DNA from: Eledone cirrhosa
Taxonomy: Eukaryota; Mollusca; Cephalopoda; Octopoda; Eledonidae
NCBI GenBank assembly: GCA_964016885.1
Contig: OZ024747.1
Span: 52,337,881-52,401,880, forward strand
Direction of reading: 5' to 3'
DNA: 64,000 nucleotides
Within the stretch, counting starts at the first letter, position 1. Every line of letters begins with the position of its first letter. Made by a program: the position numbers and the translations under genes. Shown here in pieces: positions 12,063 to 25,013 of the stretch. The notes below the pieces were generated by a model that had not been told where the DNA came from, did no database searches, and saw only the letters and a list, made by a program, of their open reading frames with translations.

Positions 12063-12962
12063 ATGTAGTAGTAATAATAATAATAACGGTATGCCTCCCC
12101 ACCACTTCTCTCCTTTTTTAAGGAAAAAAAAACTCTATGACTCCACTTACTAAATCTTAAATCAAGAAACAGCAGTGTCAAGAACAGTGTACAACTCTAT
12201 CCCACCTCAACACAGAAAAAAAATCTTTGGAAAAAAAAAAAAAAGCAGGGAAAAACAATCGATAAACTATTGATATATCACAAAAATGAAAGAAATCTAC
12301 ACAAATGACAACAGAGAGAGAGGGGGGGAGAGAAGTAGGGGAAGAAGCGAGGTAGGGGGAGATAAGCAACATATCATTTTATTTTGTTGTTTTAAACCTT
12401 ACCTAAGAGAAAAGCCTGGAAACGTGTGATCAGTGATGAAAAAGAGAGTTATGAAGTCCTTCATAGATTGTCCCGACTTGTAATTTTAACAAAGAGCCAG
12501 AGAGGAATTAAAAAAAAAAACAACAACCAAACAAAAACAAATAGAGAATTGAAAGTATAGAGTGAAGAATGATTCACCCAATATAGAAACATGGTCAAAG
12601 AAACTATAAGAACACCAGATATAACTAGAATCTGGTAGAGAAAAAAAAAATAGTAGATTTATTTAATGATCAGAGCTATGCTTTCATGATTTTAGAGGCT
12701 GAAAGAAGGATGACATTCACATATGCACATACAGACATACACAGAAAAATATGGTAAAAAGGAGGAGGAGGGTGGATGTAGAAAAACAGCATGGAATAAT
12801 TCTCAAGTAATATCATCTTCCTTGGAGGGTAATTAACAAAGAAATGAAAATAAACCAGCAAATTATAAAGTCTTAAAAACCCAAAATCAGAAAACACTGA
12901 TTTTAAATAAGCAGTGCCTGAAATATTTACAAAGAAAATTTAAGAGGGGGCATTTTAAAGTT

Positions 12963-12995
<33 letters not shown>

Positions 12996-13836
12996 CATTA
13001 TTGCCATAGAACAAAAATCCAAACTAAAATGAAATGGAATAAACCATTCTACCTATATTAAATCTATCAACCATTTCACAGAAGTACCAAGAAGTTAGAA
13101 TATTCCCAACTGGCACCACTGTCAGATGATAATATTGTTGGAAGTTGATTATTAAATAACAGAGGAAGAACTCAAAGAAAAAAGTATATAAATAAATAAA
13201 AATAGCAAATGATATAAAAAAAATTAAAATGTCAAGTTATTATCTATTGGTATGCCCATAAAAAACAAACTGGTAATAAGCCCAGGCTAGATATGAAATG
13301 CAGGCCACCTCGAAAGTGAAATGCCCCATTTGAAACCATTCATTCACTGTTGTAGCAATCAGTTTTAAATACATATGATTATAAGTTACAAGTGTATATA
13401 TGTTGTGCATATGATGTACATACATGAAACAACACAATAAAAGAACTAGAACTTGAGGGACATAGGGCCCACTTCTTAGAATCATAGGCCCATGACAATT
13501 AGTCCCCACTTCTGGTCTGACCTGATTATAGAATATTTGGAAAACTTATTTAGAATTACTATTGCTATTTTCAATAGAAATATACTAAACCTCTAAGGCT
13601 GTCTAAGAAACAATAAAAATAATGGTACTTGTAAACTTTAATCTAAAATAGGTCCACCCACCTCTGGAAATTACCAATTTTTTTACAGGTAAGGAATTTC
13701 TAACATCTAAAGAACATACTTTAGTAATTTTTGTAATATTTTTAAAGTAATAAATTACTGGAAACAAAAAACCTCAAACTTATAAATTACTTTTGTAAAT
13801 ATACACATATCATTTATATTATATATATACACACAC
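12063..13836. other. Gene-free AT-rich stretch
   Basis: One (TA)n tract at 12963-12993. The 89-codon minus frame at 13240-13509 shows no recognisable domain. Nothing else stands out. Confidence 0.5.
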
Positions 13837-13968
13837 AGCTGTTGATTCACTCTGTTGTTCCTCACAGTTTCTTGCCATGTATGGCTGAACCTTCAGGTGA
13901 CAAAATCTCCTATGTGTGACCTGATGGTCAAAAGAAACTCTGAATAGCAACAGAGCCAACCATCAGCT
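13837..13968. mobile_element. Imperfect fold-back (MITE-like) element
   Basis: Ends are inverted (AGCTG...CTCTGTTG against CAACAGAG...CAGCT). An inner stem pairs ACCTTCAGGTGACA with TGTGACCTGATGGT. Arms are about 60 bp with many mismatches, so it is an old copy. Confidence 0.55.
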
Positions 13969-14232
13969 TAAACTAAATAAACTCTATGAATTATTTACCA
14001 TTGATATACACGTATGTGTGTGTAGGTGGGTTACAGGTGTTGCTTTAAAAAAAAATACTTATTTAAAATCAAAGTTTCTTAACTAGATAGAGCATAGAAT
14101 GTGTAACTGAGAAAAGAGGCATGAGATAAATATGAATACACTGATCATTCATAAACCAGAGCAATGCCACAATGCTTTCATAAGACCATTAAAAAAACAA
14201 CATAATGGTATAGTTTCAGTAGGTGAACATAA

Positions 14233-14234
<2 letters not shown>

Positions 14235-14295
<61 letters not shown>

Positions 14296-14303
14296 ATATA
14301 TAG
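14235..14303. repeat. (TA)n microsatellite
   Basis: About 69 bp of nearly pure TA. Confidence 0.95.
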
Positions 14304-14689
14304 CTAGCACATTTGTAAGTGTATTTGTTTCTGTGTATAGATAGATATGTATATATGTAAAATATAGTTTGAAGATGGAATGTTATTACTGATGTAATAG
14401 GAAGTTGTAACAGAAAAAGCAAAGCAGGGAGTAAGAAGAGTAAGAACGTCTAAGCACTAAAAATATAAACTAGAACCAAATATCTAAAAGTATAATATAG
14501 AATTGAGAGATCACCCCTTTAAAACTATTTTGTATTTTCTAAACGAGGCTCTGATAAAATATATTCTTGCAATTATAATTATAATGAAGTAGTTAACAAT
14601 TAAACAAAAATAAAATGCAATGCTCCTAACTCCAAGAAGAAATTGTATAATGATACATGAGAGAGCCTTTCCTAGCTTAATATCTACAT

Positions 14690-14866
14690 CAGTCATTCCC
14701 AAACCTTTTCATTACCAAGGACCCTGTCTGTTTATATAAGTAACTATTCACACAAGGCCAAGGAGTTTGAAAGGCCTGTCTTACTTAACAAAGTGACATA
14801 CTGTCCCTAGTACTTCCTTGGCAAAAACACCCAGGAATCAGTGGAGCACAGGTTGGGGAACTGCTG
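14690..14866. mobile_element. hAT-like MITE
   Basis: A 177-bp segment bounded by inverted ends CAGTCATTCCCAAACCTTTT and CAGGTTGGGGAACTGCTG. These resemble the CAGTGGTTCCCAACC ends typical of hAT transposons. Internal sequence has no coding capacity, and a clear 8-bp target duplication is not visible. Confidence 0.5.
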
Positions 14867-14944
14867 TTTGACATTACACTTGATGATTTTGATTTTTAAA
14901 TTATCTGAAACAAGCCAAGATGAATTACATCTACACTATTCTAG

Positions 14945-15001
<57 letters not shown>

Positions 15002-16146
15002 CACATAAAGAGAGGGTCTTTCAGTCAAATTAATCCAAATAGTGTCACTTACAGATAGATAGAAAGATGATGATGATATTAATGATGATGTAAGATACAA
15101 GAGAAAATATATTATTTCATAAATAAAAGTGAAAATGAACAAAAACAAAAGGAAAATTAAAATAAAGGCCAGTTCACTGTAAAAATCCTGCCTACCCCCA
15201 CAAAAAAAAAATCATGCAAAAAAAAAAGTAAAAATCAAAAGTAAAAGGTAAATCTGATCTTATTTAAACTAATACAAACAATGAAAAAAAAAACAGGAAT
15301 GTTTGGAGAATTGAAGTACTTTGGAGTAATAGAAGTAGGAAACAAAGGAGAGGAGAAAATCAGAGACAAAAGTGGGATGGGGGAATTCTTTGAAAATGAT
15401 CCAAACTTTCTGGGAGAATACCAGATAATAAATTATCCAATGATGATAACAAAATCTGGCCTGGGTTAGGGCTAGGGGTATCAGAAGTATAAGCATGATT
15501 TGTCAGGTTTTTTTTTAATATTAACCTTTTTTTGGATATATACACATATATATTCTATTTTTTTTTTATTTCATAATATTAACATTTTTCAACAACTTTG
15601 TAGAAATAAAAAATAAATTCAAACATTGGCAGGGAATGTCAAACATGCTTATGATACGTATTTTCTGCTGTCAGTTCGCTCAAAGTACCAAAAATTTTCC
15701 AGGTTAGGGGGTTTGGGAGGTTGAAGGGTTGGGTTTTGGTTGTGGTGAAATTAAAATTCACAAAAGTTAAAAAAAAATAAATAACCACTGCGCAAAGCAA
15801 TATAGCATTTGACAAAAACCGAAATCAAACAAAGGAGAAGATAAATGTAGAGAGGGAGGATGGAGTGATAATAGCTGTAAAACTTTAAAAAGAAAAGCTA
15901 TTACAAAAGAATCATATACACCTAACATTTTCAGATGATACAGCATCATCTTGGAGTAAAATGGAAAGAAAACTAGCAAGAGAAGGGAAACTATGGAATA
16001 TCTGAATACATTCAAAATAGCATTTGCTGCTCACTTACTTACAAGTTACAATGTAGAATTCTATAGAGTATTGTCATGAAATATATATATATAAAGGGAA
16101 AAATGTTCTTCTCCCCTTTGTCCCATATTTCCAGAGCATTGAAGTC

Positions 16147-16186
<40 letters not shown>

Positions 16187-16788
16187 ATTTATATATATAT
16201 ATATATATGAAGTAATGTCACAAATCTGGAAATGTATTTGGAATAGTATAATAAAAAAGGACCCTCCAAAATTGAAGCAAACAAAGAGGAGGGAGGAGAA
16301 GGAGGAGGGGCTGAGGAGAGGGTGGGAACAAAAATGAAAAATTTGAAATTAAAAAAATAAAAGGAAATACAAATAAACAAATAAATAACAGGACTTGTTT
16401 GACTCTTTCTGAACTGAACTGCTGCAATCTTCTCCCCCACACCACCATTGCTTCCCCAAGTTCAACTGTGTGTAATATTTATAACAACTTTTTAGACTGT
16501 CCACCATATTTGTTCTCAGAAATTTACATCATACATACACACACAAGCCTAGACAACTAATCAAAATGCTGTGTGGGGTGAGGTGGACAGCCGAATAAGG
16601 GCATGGCATGAAGGAGAGAGGGGGGAGGGGGAGAGAGATAGAAAGAGATTGCAGCATGGATTTCGGGAGTCAAACTTGATTTGTCTCTAATCTAACATGT
16701 GACAAAATAATAATAATAATAATAATAATAAAAATAAAAAATAAACACATCTATATATCTAGAGATATATACAAATATACACATATAC

Positions 16789-16835
<47 letters not shown>

Positions 16836-17274
16836 CATATATATAGTACACAAATACACGCAAACACACACAGAGATAAGATGGAGATATGAGATATAAT
16901 TTATACAACAGAGTTTATATAGTAACTGAATAAACAAAAATAAAAAAAAAAAAAAAGAATCAAAATCCTCACTTGGCTATCAAGGACTGTATGTGTGTGA
17001 AGTATCAAAAATAAGCCAACCTCTGCTGAAGAATTTTGTCTTTTATGATTTTTATTTCATTTTTTCGTTTTTATTATTATTATCCCATCTCTCTATGTTT
17101 AACAACTTTTTGTATTCAAATAGGCCCAAAGAGTGATTAAAAAGCACACAAGGTAATTAATTACAGCGGATTATCTCCTTTTTTATTGGTTTTTATTTGG
17201 TGTGTTTTGCATGTATTATTATCATCATCATCATGATCATCATAATATCAAATATGTAGAGAAATATGTGTCTA

Positions 17275-17342
<68 letters not shown>

Positions 17343-17950
17343 TACATACAATATTGTGTGTGTCAACTTAGAAATTAGATGTTGAGTATTTTGTAATGAA
17401 AGTGTAATAACTAGAAGAAGAAGATTAACAATGCAATGAAAAGAGATTGCAAACTCCTAGGACAGGCAGATAGAGAATATAATAGTAATGAAGAGTATAT
17501 ATATATATATATTATGCATGACAACTTAAAGTCCTGACATTATTCCTAGTCTAAGACTGATCTTAATAAAAGAGTTCTATAACCAAAAATATGTTTCTTT
17601 CCCTCTTGTTCAGGTGTCAAGCAGATATTATTAGCATTATAATCCCAGCAGTCATCATAAATCGCAATACATATATTTCCATTTGTTTATTTTTTTTAAG
17701 AAACAAAGGTATAAGTGTGTTGGAAATATCTATACCGCTTACATGTATACGACTTGTAAAAATATACGCTATTTTTAAGAAGATCTTTGTGAAGAGGAGG
17801 GTAGGTCAAGCAGCTAAGTACACATAGAATGTATATAATAATGAAATTAAAAGTCAAATAAGGTACATATACACAATTCATTCTATACCTTTGAATTTTA
17901 ATTTAATAGAGAGAGAGATAGAGCGAGAGAGAGAGAGAGAGAGATAGAGC

Positions 17951-17982
<32 letters not shown>

Positions 17983-18120
17983 TAGAGCGAGAGAGAGAGA
18001 GAGAGAGAGATGTAGTTTTCTAGAAATTGTTGCATGTATCGCTGTTGTTATCAACTGATATTCAAATATAGACACTGCATTCTATAAATTTTATTTCTAA
18101 ACAAATGTTAACAGATTAAC
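14867..18120. other. Gene-free stretch rich in microsatellites
   Basis: Holds (TA)n at 14958-14997, 16148-16208 and 16793-16835, TG/TA/CA tracts at 17275-17345, and (GA)n with GATAGAGC spacers at 17910-18010. A G-rich run lies at about 15706-15736. No supported gene. Confidence 0.6.
17910..18010. repeat. (GA)n with periodic GATAGAGC interruptions
   Basis: A purine-only stretch; AGATAGAGCGAGAG recurs three times. Its complement gives a spurious Ser/Leu frame. Confidence 0.9.
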
Positions 18121-18222
18121 TAGCTTCTAATTTAGACACAAGGCCAGCAATTTTGGTACAAGGAAAAAGTCAGTTGACATAACTATAAGTGGTACTTTAT
18201 TAACCCACGAAAGAATTACCTA
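18121..18222 (-). mobile_element. SINE family A, 3' fragment
   Basis: CTTCTAATTTAGACACAAGG, CCAGCAATTTTGG and GTGGTACTTTATTAACCC; truncated. Confidence 0.75.
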
Positions 18223-18241
18223 GGTGGTATTGAAACAGATC

Positions 18242-18325
18242 AAATTCTGTAGGCATAAGTCCAGCAATTTTAATGAGGGAAAAAGTTGTTTAAATCAACC
18301 CCAGTACTAGGCTGGTACTTTATCA
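18242..18325 (-). mobile_element. SINE family A, 3' fragment
   Basis: GGCATAAGTCCAGCAATTTT and CCCCAGTACTAGGCTGGTAC, same orientation as the preceding fragment. Confidence 0.75.
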
Positions 18326-18625
18326 TTACTTAGTAAAAAGTAAATATAAAATAAATATTTTCAAGTTGCTAAAAAATATTTGAAATAAATGTGCATAGCC
18401 TTGTTATGAAAATAACACAACATAATTAGCATATATCATATTTAAAATAACTCGAATTTAATTATATAAAGATGAAGTGATATTTTATTATAGGAAAATA
18501 CTTTTCTTTTTTTTTTGCTGGAGCAGCAATTCCAGAGTTTCAAATATTGACCGAGAAATCACCAAGATTTCATTAATAAAATAATACAAACACAAACCTT
18601 CTGAGTAATAATAATAATAGTTATA

Positions 18626-18722
18626 ATGGTTTCTAATTTAGGTACAAAAGCAGCAATCAGGGGAGGAAGAGTGAAGTCAGTTGAATCAACCCTATTTTGT
18701 CCAATGCTATACTCTACCAATA
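18626..18722 (-). mobile_element. SINE family A, fragment with internal deletion
   Basis: AATGGTTTCTAATTTAGGTA, then a jump to head-like CAATGCTATACTCTACCAAT. Confidence 0.65.
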
Positions 18723-20796
18723 TGGAAAATCAAACAACAATAATAATAATAATAATAATGAAGAGAATTTAAGGGAAAAATGACTGGATGGTTTGAGAGA
18801 CAATTGTATTAGTTAGTAATGACTGCAAGTTTTATTACAGTATGAACCGTTTGGTTAAAAGAAAGAGACCCTCTTTGGAAATAAGTTGGAGTTACTGTTT
18901 ATCATAAGTCAATATTAGTTTTAGTATTGGTTTTACAGCAGTGAATACATGCACCAAAATACACACACACACACACACACAGTTAGACATATTTAGAGAA
19001 ACAGGAGTGAAATGATGAAAATAGGCAAAACCATGCAAGAGAGAATACTTAAGAGGAACTGAAAGAGATATTTGAGGCAATGAGATGCAACACAGGAATT
19101 ATGAGGGGCTCAACAAATGAATTTAACAAAACTTCAGAGAGAGTTATATAGAGACAACAGAGTTGGTGGGCTGACTGAGAGATGGGAGCCATGCAGTGTT
19201 GTTATTTATAGTTTTTAAGCTAACATGACAGCACATCTCTACTAATAATAATATATATCTAAAATACAATGACTAGTTTCAGTAAATACTTTTCTGTTTT
19301 TTTTTTTGTTTGTTTTTTTTTTCTTCAGCAAATGGGATGTCAAGAAAAATCCTAAGAATTGTCTTAGAAACAGGGTAGTTTTATGAGGTAGAAAGTTATT
19401 GGGGTATCAATTCAAATAAATACATCTTTTTAAATATGCCTGAGTCCATAACGACAAAGCATTCAGAGATTTTCTTGTGTCTTTCTTAAAAATCATTAAT
19501 AACATTATTATTATTATTATTATTATTATTATACTATTGAAGTGGGTCTGATGCTGTTGTCAACAGAAGTATGGTATAAATTGTTGATCTGACTCACATT
19601 GAACATGTGTGCATGGCTTAAATTATTATTATGCTTGTTCACAAATGTGTGTGGTGTTTGTGTGTGTATGTATGCATGTATGTGTGTGTATACACAAGTA
19701 CACACACAGACAAACATAGATAAACAGAGTCTACTATCTTGATATACATAGGAAAACATTTGTGAAAAATATCCGATTTGTTTACTGAAATGAAAAGATA
19801 TGTCGAAAGTTTGGTATATTCCTTGAGAGTGAACTGTAGGAAATTAGAGTTGCTTGGTGAAGTTGATTGTTTATATGTGTAAATCATTGAGAAGTCATCA
19901 TAGAACCTAGTCACACTGCTGTGCCAGAAGCAACACTAAATGTTCTGTGTCATTGAAACAATCTATCTTTTACTATGTCATGGCCAGAATCATTTGTATG
20001 TGAATCTTTCTTCACAATCAAATTCTAAATATGTTAACAGACACAAAGCCTCTAGTTAGCAGTTTAAGGCATGGAGAATTGTGCTAGGTTTATTTTTAAG
20101 TTGTTGATCTTTCAAGACAGTTAACAGAATGGTTATTGGTAAATCCCCTAACCCACTGGATCACAGTGGAACCACCACAATATGTCATTGCCTTCATGTT
20201 TTATATCTTGGACAAATTAGCTTGCTTGAGCCTATCCTTCTCCGAGCTGCAGTTCTAAAATATCAAGAGTATTACTTAATAAAAGAAAACAGAATTGTGA
20301 TGTGTATGCCTTTCCTCGCATAAATCTGACACACATGTGTATAGCAAGTAACACTCACAGGCAAATATATTCTGTCAAAGCACCACCTTTTCCAATTGGC
20401 TATTCTGCTTTTCAATAATAATGATGATGATGATGATGATAATAGTAATATTATTTATCATCATTTGATTGAAGTACCAGAAAAAGGAATGTTTTAATCT
20501 TTGTAATAAACTCTTTTAAAATGTATGTAATCAGGATACAATTAGGTTTTATTCCACTCCTTCAGCAAACAGATTTCTACTTCTGTCTTTTAAAATATAT
20601 AAAGAATGAAATCTGATGGCGTAACGCCTAACATACCATATAAGGAAATGTGGAAGAAACCGTACCTTCCTTTACTGGTCATTACCAAATTAAAGAGAAA
20701 CAGAAAGCATGGAACCATATTTAGGTATAGGGGAACAGACATGAACAACTAAGATCTGTCTAAAAAGAATCATCAAAAGAAAATGTATTCATACTA
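18723..20796. other. Nothing recognisable beyond microsatellites
   Basis: (CA)n at 18960-18981, (ATT)n at 19504-19530, (GAT)n at 20424-20440. Frames here are short and low-complexity. Confidence 0.5.
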
Positions 20797-21030
20797 ATTC
20801 CTTTTGTGACACTATTTCTAATGAAATACACAATATTTCAGTTAATTACTGATGAATTTTGAGAGATTTACTAAAATCATTAATTATTTCATTATTACTA
20901 AGATAGTATTTAACATATGGCTCTTATAAAAAAATATGTTAAAAGATTTTAATTTAAACAAACCCATTAAAATGGTTTTGTTTTATTGAACCAGAACTGG
21001 TTCTGGCTGGGTTGGTATCAAAATTGCTAA
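20797..21030 (+). mobile_element. TTAA-type MITE (family F)
   Basis: Shares CTATTTCTAATGAAATACAC, TTACTAAAATCATTAATTAT, ACATATGGCTCTTATA and GAACCAGAACTGGTTCTGG with copies at 32640, 36222 and 57612. Termini in this copy are worn. Confidence 0.6.
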
Positions 21031-21219
21031 GGAAATTGTCTTCATGTTGTCTATAATTAAGAACTAGTATGTTTATTCTAAGATGTTTTAATGAGATAAA
21101 TTATGTACAGTATATATACATATCTGTATATAGACTATACCATACAGATTTATTCTGCATGTATACTCAATCAATAGATACAAGCAGTATGATCAGGTAC
21201 AGTAAGAACTCATAATCTA

Positions 21220-21223
21220 TCTA

Positions 21224-21268
<45 letters not shown>
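21220..21268. repeat. (GT)n microsatellite
   Basis: About 45 bp of GT after (CTAT)n; potential Z-DNA. Confidence 0.95.
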
Positions 21269-21274
<6 letters not shown>

Positions 21275-21965
21275 TTTTGTGTACACATAAAAATATACCG
21301 CTGAAACTGATATTCTGTCAATATCCTATTAACAAAAGCAGTTCCTTAAGATTAACAATAGAAATAATAATAATGTGAGAGAGAGAGGAGAGTGTGTAGC
21401 CAAAGCAACAAAACTGAAATGAAGGGATCAGAAAGGTAAGAGGAGGAGGAGAGGGTAAACTGCAAAAATAAAATAAAATATAAACTCGGCCTAGACGTAT
21501 TTTGGCTGTCAAACAAAACTGCTTGATGGAGGAACAGATGGATTGAAAGTATTCTATTAATGTCACAGCACACACACCAAACTACATAATTAAACAGGTA
21601 AGGAAAGACTAGCATGCTAGAGAGAAAGAGAGAGAGAGCACGAAAGGGGGTAGGAACGGGGGAGAGGGTAATTGTGTGAGAAAAAGAAAGACATTGCAAG
21701 GAAAAATAATTAAGGATGAAAATATAAATAAAAATAAAACCCACACAATAAAAAAAAACTTGAGGGAGGGGGTTATATTTTAGTAATTTGTCCAACAATA
21801 AAGCTAGGCAGGATATGAGACACACTCCCATAGCAGGCCTTAATTTGAGAAGTGTATGCGTGAGTATATATATATATATATATATACGTGTATGTGTGAG
21901 AGTCTTTGTATGTGTAATTTGTCTAATAAAGGATATTGTTTGCTATGATGATGTTTGGTAAAAGT

Positions 21966-22193
21966 GAGAAGAAAGCCACAAAATTATGGTCGAAGTCTAG
22001 CTAAGTGAATCAACTCTAGTCATACAACCATACTGGCACTTATATAATTTATTTTACCGACTCTGATAGGATGAAGGACCGAGTCAAATAATTCGGCGGG
22101 ATTTTAAAAGTGAGAGTATATAATAAAGAGATACTTAAATAAAAACAAAAGACTATAGTCCAGCAAAACTAACTATTATACCACTCAATGCTC
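21966..22193 (-). mobile_element. SINE related to family A, strongly diverged
   Basis: Order matches family A (CATACTGGCACTTATATAAT, TTTATTTTACCGACTCTGAT, AATTCGGCGGGATTTTAAAA), with divergent sequence and an insert before the head. Confidence 0.55.
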
Positions 22194-22772
22194 CCCATTA
22201 AAATTAATGATTTAATTTTTGTCTTCTCAAAATTAAAAAAAAGTGACTAAGATGATTTTTTAAAATTACTCCACCCATTTCCCATTATTTAAAAATTAAA
22301 ACTTCTCTTTTCCTCATCTTTCTCTGCTTGCCATTGTTATTTTGACAGTAGCTAAACAGTTGGGCAGCTGAACAACATTACCTACTATGTGAAACACTTA
22401 AAAGGTATTGTGAAAACCTCCAAACAACAGGGGCTTTCTCAACATTATAATATATAAGTTAGCAATGCAACTTAAATTGTTAACCCCTTGCCAGAAAGGG
22501 AGGAGAGGGCATAAGATTGTAAATTATTATTATTATTATCTAATGTTGTATTTTGGTGGAGTGGTTTCTATTGTATTTTGCTATTTTGTATTTTGTTTTT
22601 AAGAACTTCAAGCTGCCATGAACATTTTCTTAGTAAAGGCTGACACTTAAGGAGAGATTTGCAAAAAAAACAAAAAAAAAAAACAACCTCTACTTCTGAT
22701 GCAGAAGAGAATTTACTACATATCATTCAAGCAATGTCCTAACATATTCTTGGGAAATAATGTTCGTAAAAC

Positions 22773-22805
<33 letters not shown>

Positions 22806-23902
22806 TGCTTTTACTTACTTCTGATGGTTCAGTTTCTTTTTCTATTAAGTTTTGAGGTTTCTCTTTTATCATTCTTTTATTTTACACTATGCAATAGTAA
22901 TGATGATGACAAAAAGATAGATGATGACAATGATGATGATGATGACAATGATGATTATGATGATTATAATATTATGAAACACCCAGTAGTAACACACACA
23001 CACACACACACCTATTGCCACACAAGCCCATAATCTTCATGACACAAAAATAAATAACAACTCACTTCAACTCATGAAGTTTTTCAACAGGGGGACAGGG
23101 TGTATATATATATAAATATATATACACACACACACGTATATATATATACACATACATATATATATAGTGCCAAAAAGAATAATTTTCAACCAAATCTGTT
23201 TTTTTTTTATATATTTATAAAAAAATTATAATAATAATGAACATAAAAATATAAAACAATGATTTCCTTTCCAGAAGAATCCACTCACTAGAACATGAGG
23301 CATTTTAAAGGTGGAAAGGTAGGGGAGATCAACCATTTCACAGTACATCAGTGAACCCCTTAAAGAGTGAAAGATAGAGATAGATAAGGTGCGAGAATGA
23401 GAAAGGGAGACTGGTATATGACCCTTATCTCATTTCAGCTAGATCCAGCCAGAGGTGCTATTTTTCTCCTAAGCCCTCTACTGAAAACAGCTGAATTCTC
23501 TTGAAGCTAAAAGAGAATATATAAGGAGAAATCAGGGGTAAATCAGGGCTTGTAGTTCCAAATAAGAGCTATATAAGCCTCCATTGATAAAATGTAAGTT
23601 GGTTAGCGAGGTTTCTCCATACAATGTCATCACAGTATTCTGCTTATGGGCTTGGTACAAGTTGGTAGAGAACAAATATACACACTTTTAATTATTAAAA
23701 AAAATAAAATAAATACAATACAAAAAAAAAATGTTTCTGTTCTGGTATGGTTTTGTAGTAGTTTTAGTAGTTATAGTGTTTGTTTTGTGTTGTTTATTTT
23801 TACATATACATTAAAATCTGACATACAGCAGGTTTTCATTAATTCTCCAACTGAATGTAAGGGAGGGGGCCAATGAAAGAATATGCATGTGTAGGTATAT
23901 AC

Positions 23903-23933
<31 letters not shown>

Positions 23934-24044
23934 TATATATATAGATATATATATATATATAGATATATATATATATATATGATAATGATGGAGTCTCCCA
24001 CTGAGAACAACATAGCAAGTGACCAGTTGTTTGGTCAATTGAAT
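22194..24044. other. Gene-free stretch
   Basis: (TA)n near 22773-22804, (GATGAC)-like repeats at 22901-22965, (CA)n at 22993-23012, mixed TA/CA tracts at 23101-23165 and 23897-23980. No supported gene. Confidence 0.5.
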
Positions 24045-24215
24045 GGCTTTACTTTAACGTGCAGACTGAGCTGAGTATTTCCAGACACGTAATAAAATGT
24101 ATACCCTCAACATAATTCTCCAGTGGCATCAGTACGGTACTGTGTGACATGGTTGCACCATTGAATTCACAGGTACAGTCCATCTGGTGGGCTTCCACAC
24201 AGTTTTGGAACATAT
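24045..24215 (+). mobile_element. Interspersed repeat family B, partial
   Basis: TATTTCCAGACACGTAATAA, ACCCTCAACATAATTCTCCA, GTACTGTGTGACATGGTTGC and ACAGGTACAGTCCATCTGG parallel the copies at 38030 and 53216. Confidence 0.6.
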
Positions 24216-24419
24216 TGAGGAAAAAAAAATGTTAACCCTCCTTGATTCATGTTGAAACATTTACACCATTTCATAGCACAAAGTTGAGAACAAAAATATA
24301 AAAAGAAAAGAAAGTAAATGTTTACACACACACACAAACATTTTACTTAGGTGGGGATCAGTTACAATAAACTTGAAATTCATGTAGTTTAAGTAACCAA
24401 TTATATATATGGTTGAGAT

Positions 24420-24450
<31 letters not shown>

Positions 24451-24938
24451 AATATATACATATATATACATATATATATACACATAAATATATATATAAT
24501 CCCCATGAATGCAGAATTGGTTGCAAAAGGAGACAAAGGGGGAGGTAAGAGTTAACAGCAGCTATTGGTAATAATTTTAGTAGTAAAACTAGTCTGATAA
24601 TATTAATATTATTTAAAAGTTAAGTCAAACCCTTACAACAAACATTTCTTTTTCTTTTTAAGAAAAAATAAAACCAATGCAAAAATAGGGTAACACAAAC
24701 AAGGTATAGAAATAGTTGGAGATAACATTTTTTGGGAAAAAATAATAATGAGAAGTTGATTAGAGGGAAGGAGGGCAGGAGAAGAGTTATTAAATAAATT
24801 AAAAATGTAATTTAAAAAAAGGGGCGACTGAAATAAAATGAAAAATAAATAAAATAGATATAAAATAAAGACAAGTCTGTGGCAGGATTGGCTGCAGATA
24901 GCATATAGCAGGAGGGGAAAAAACTAAAATATGACATG

Positions 24939-25013
<75 letters not shown>

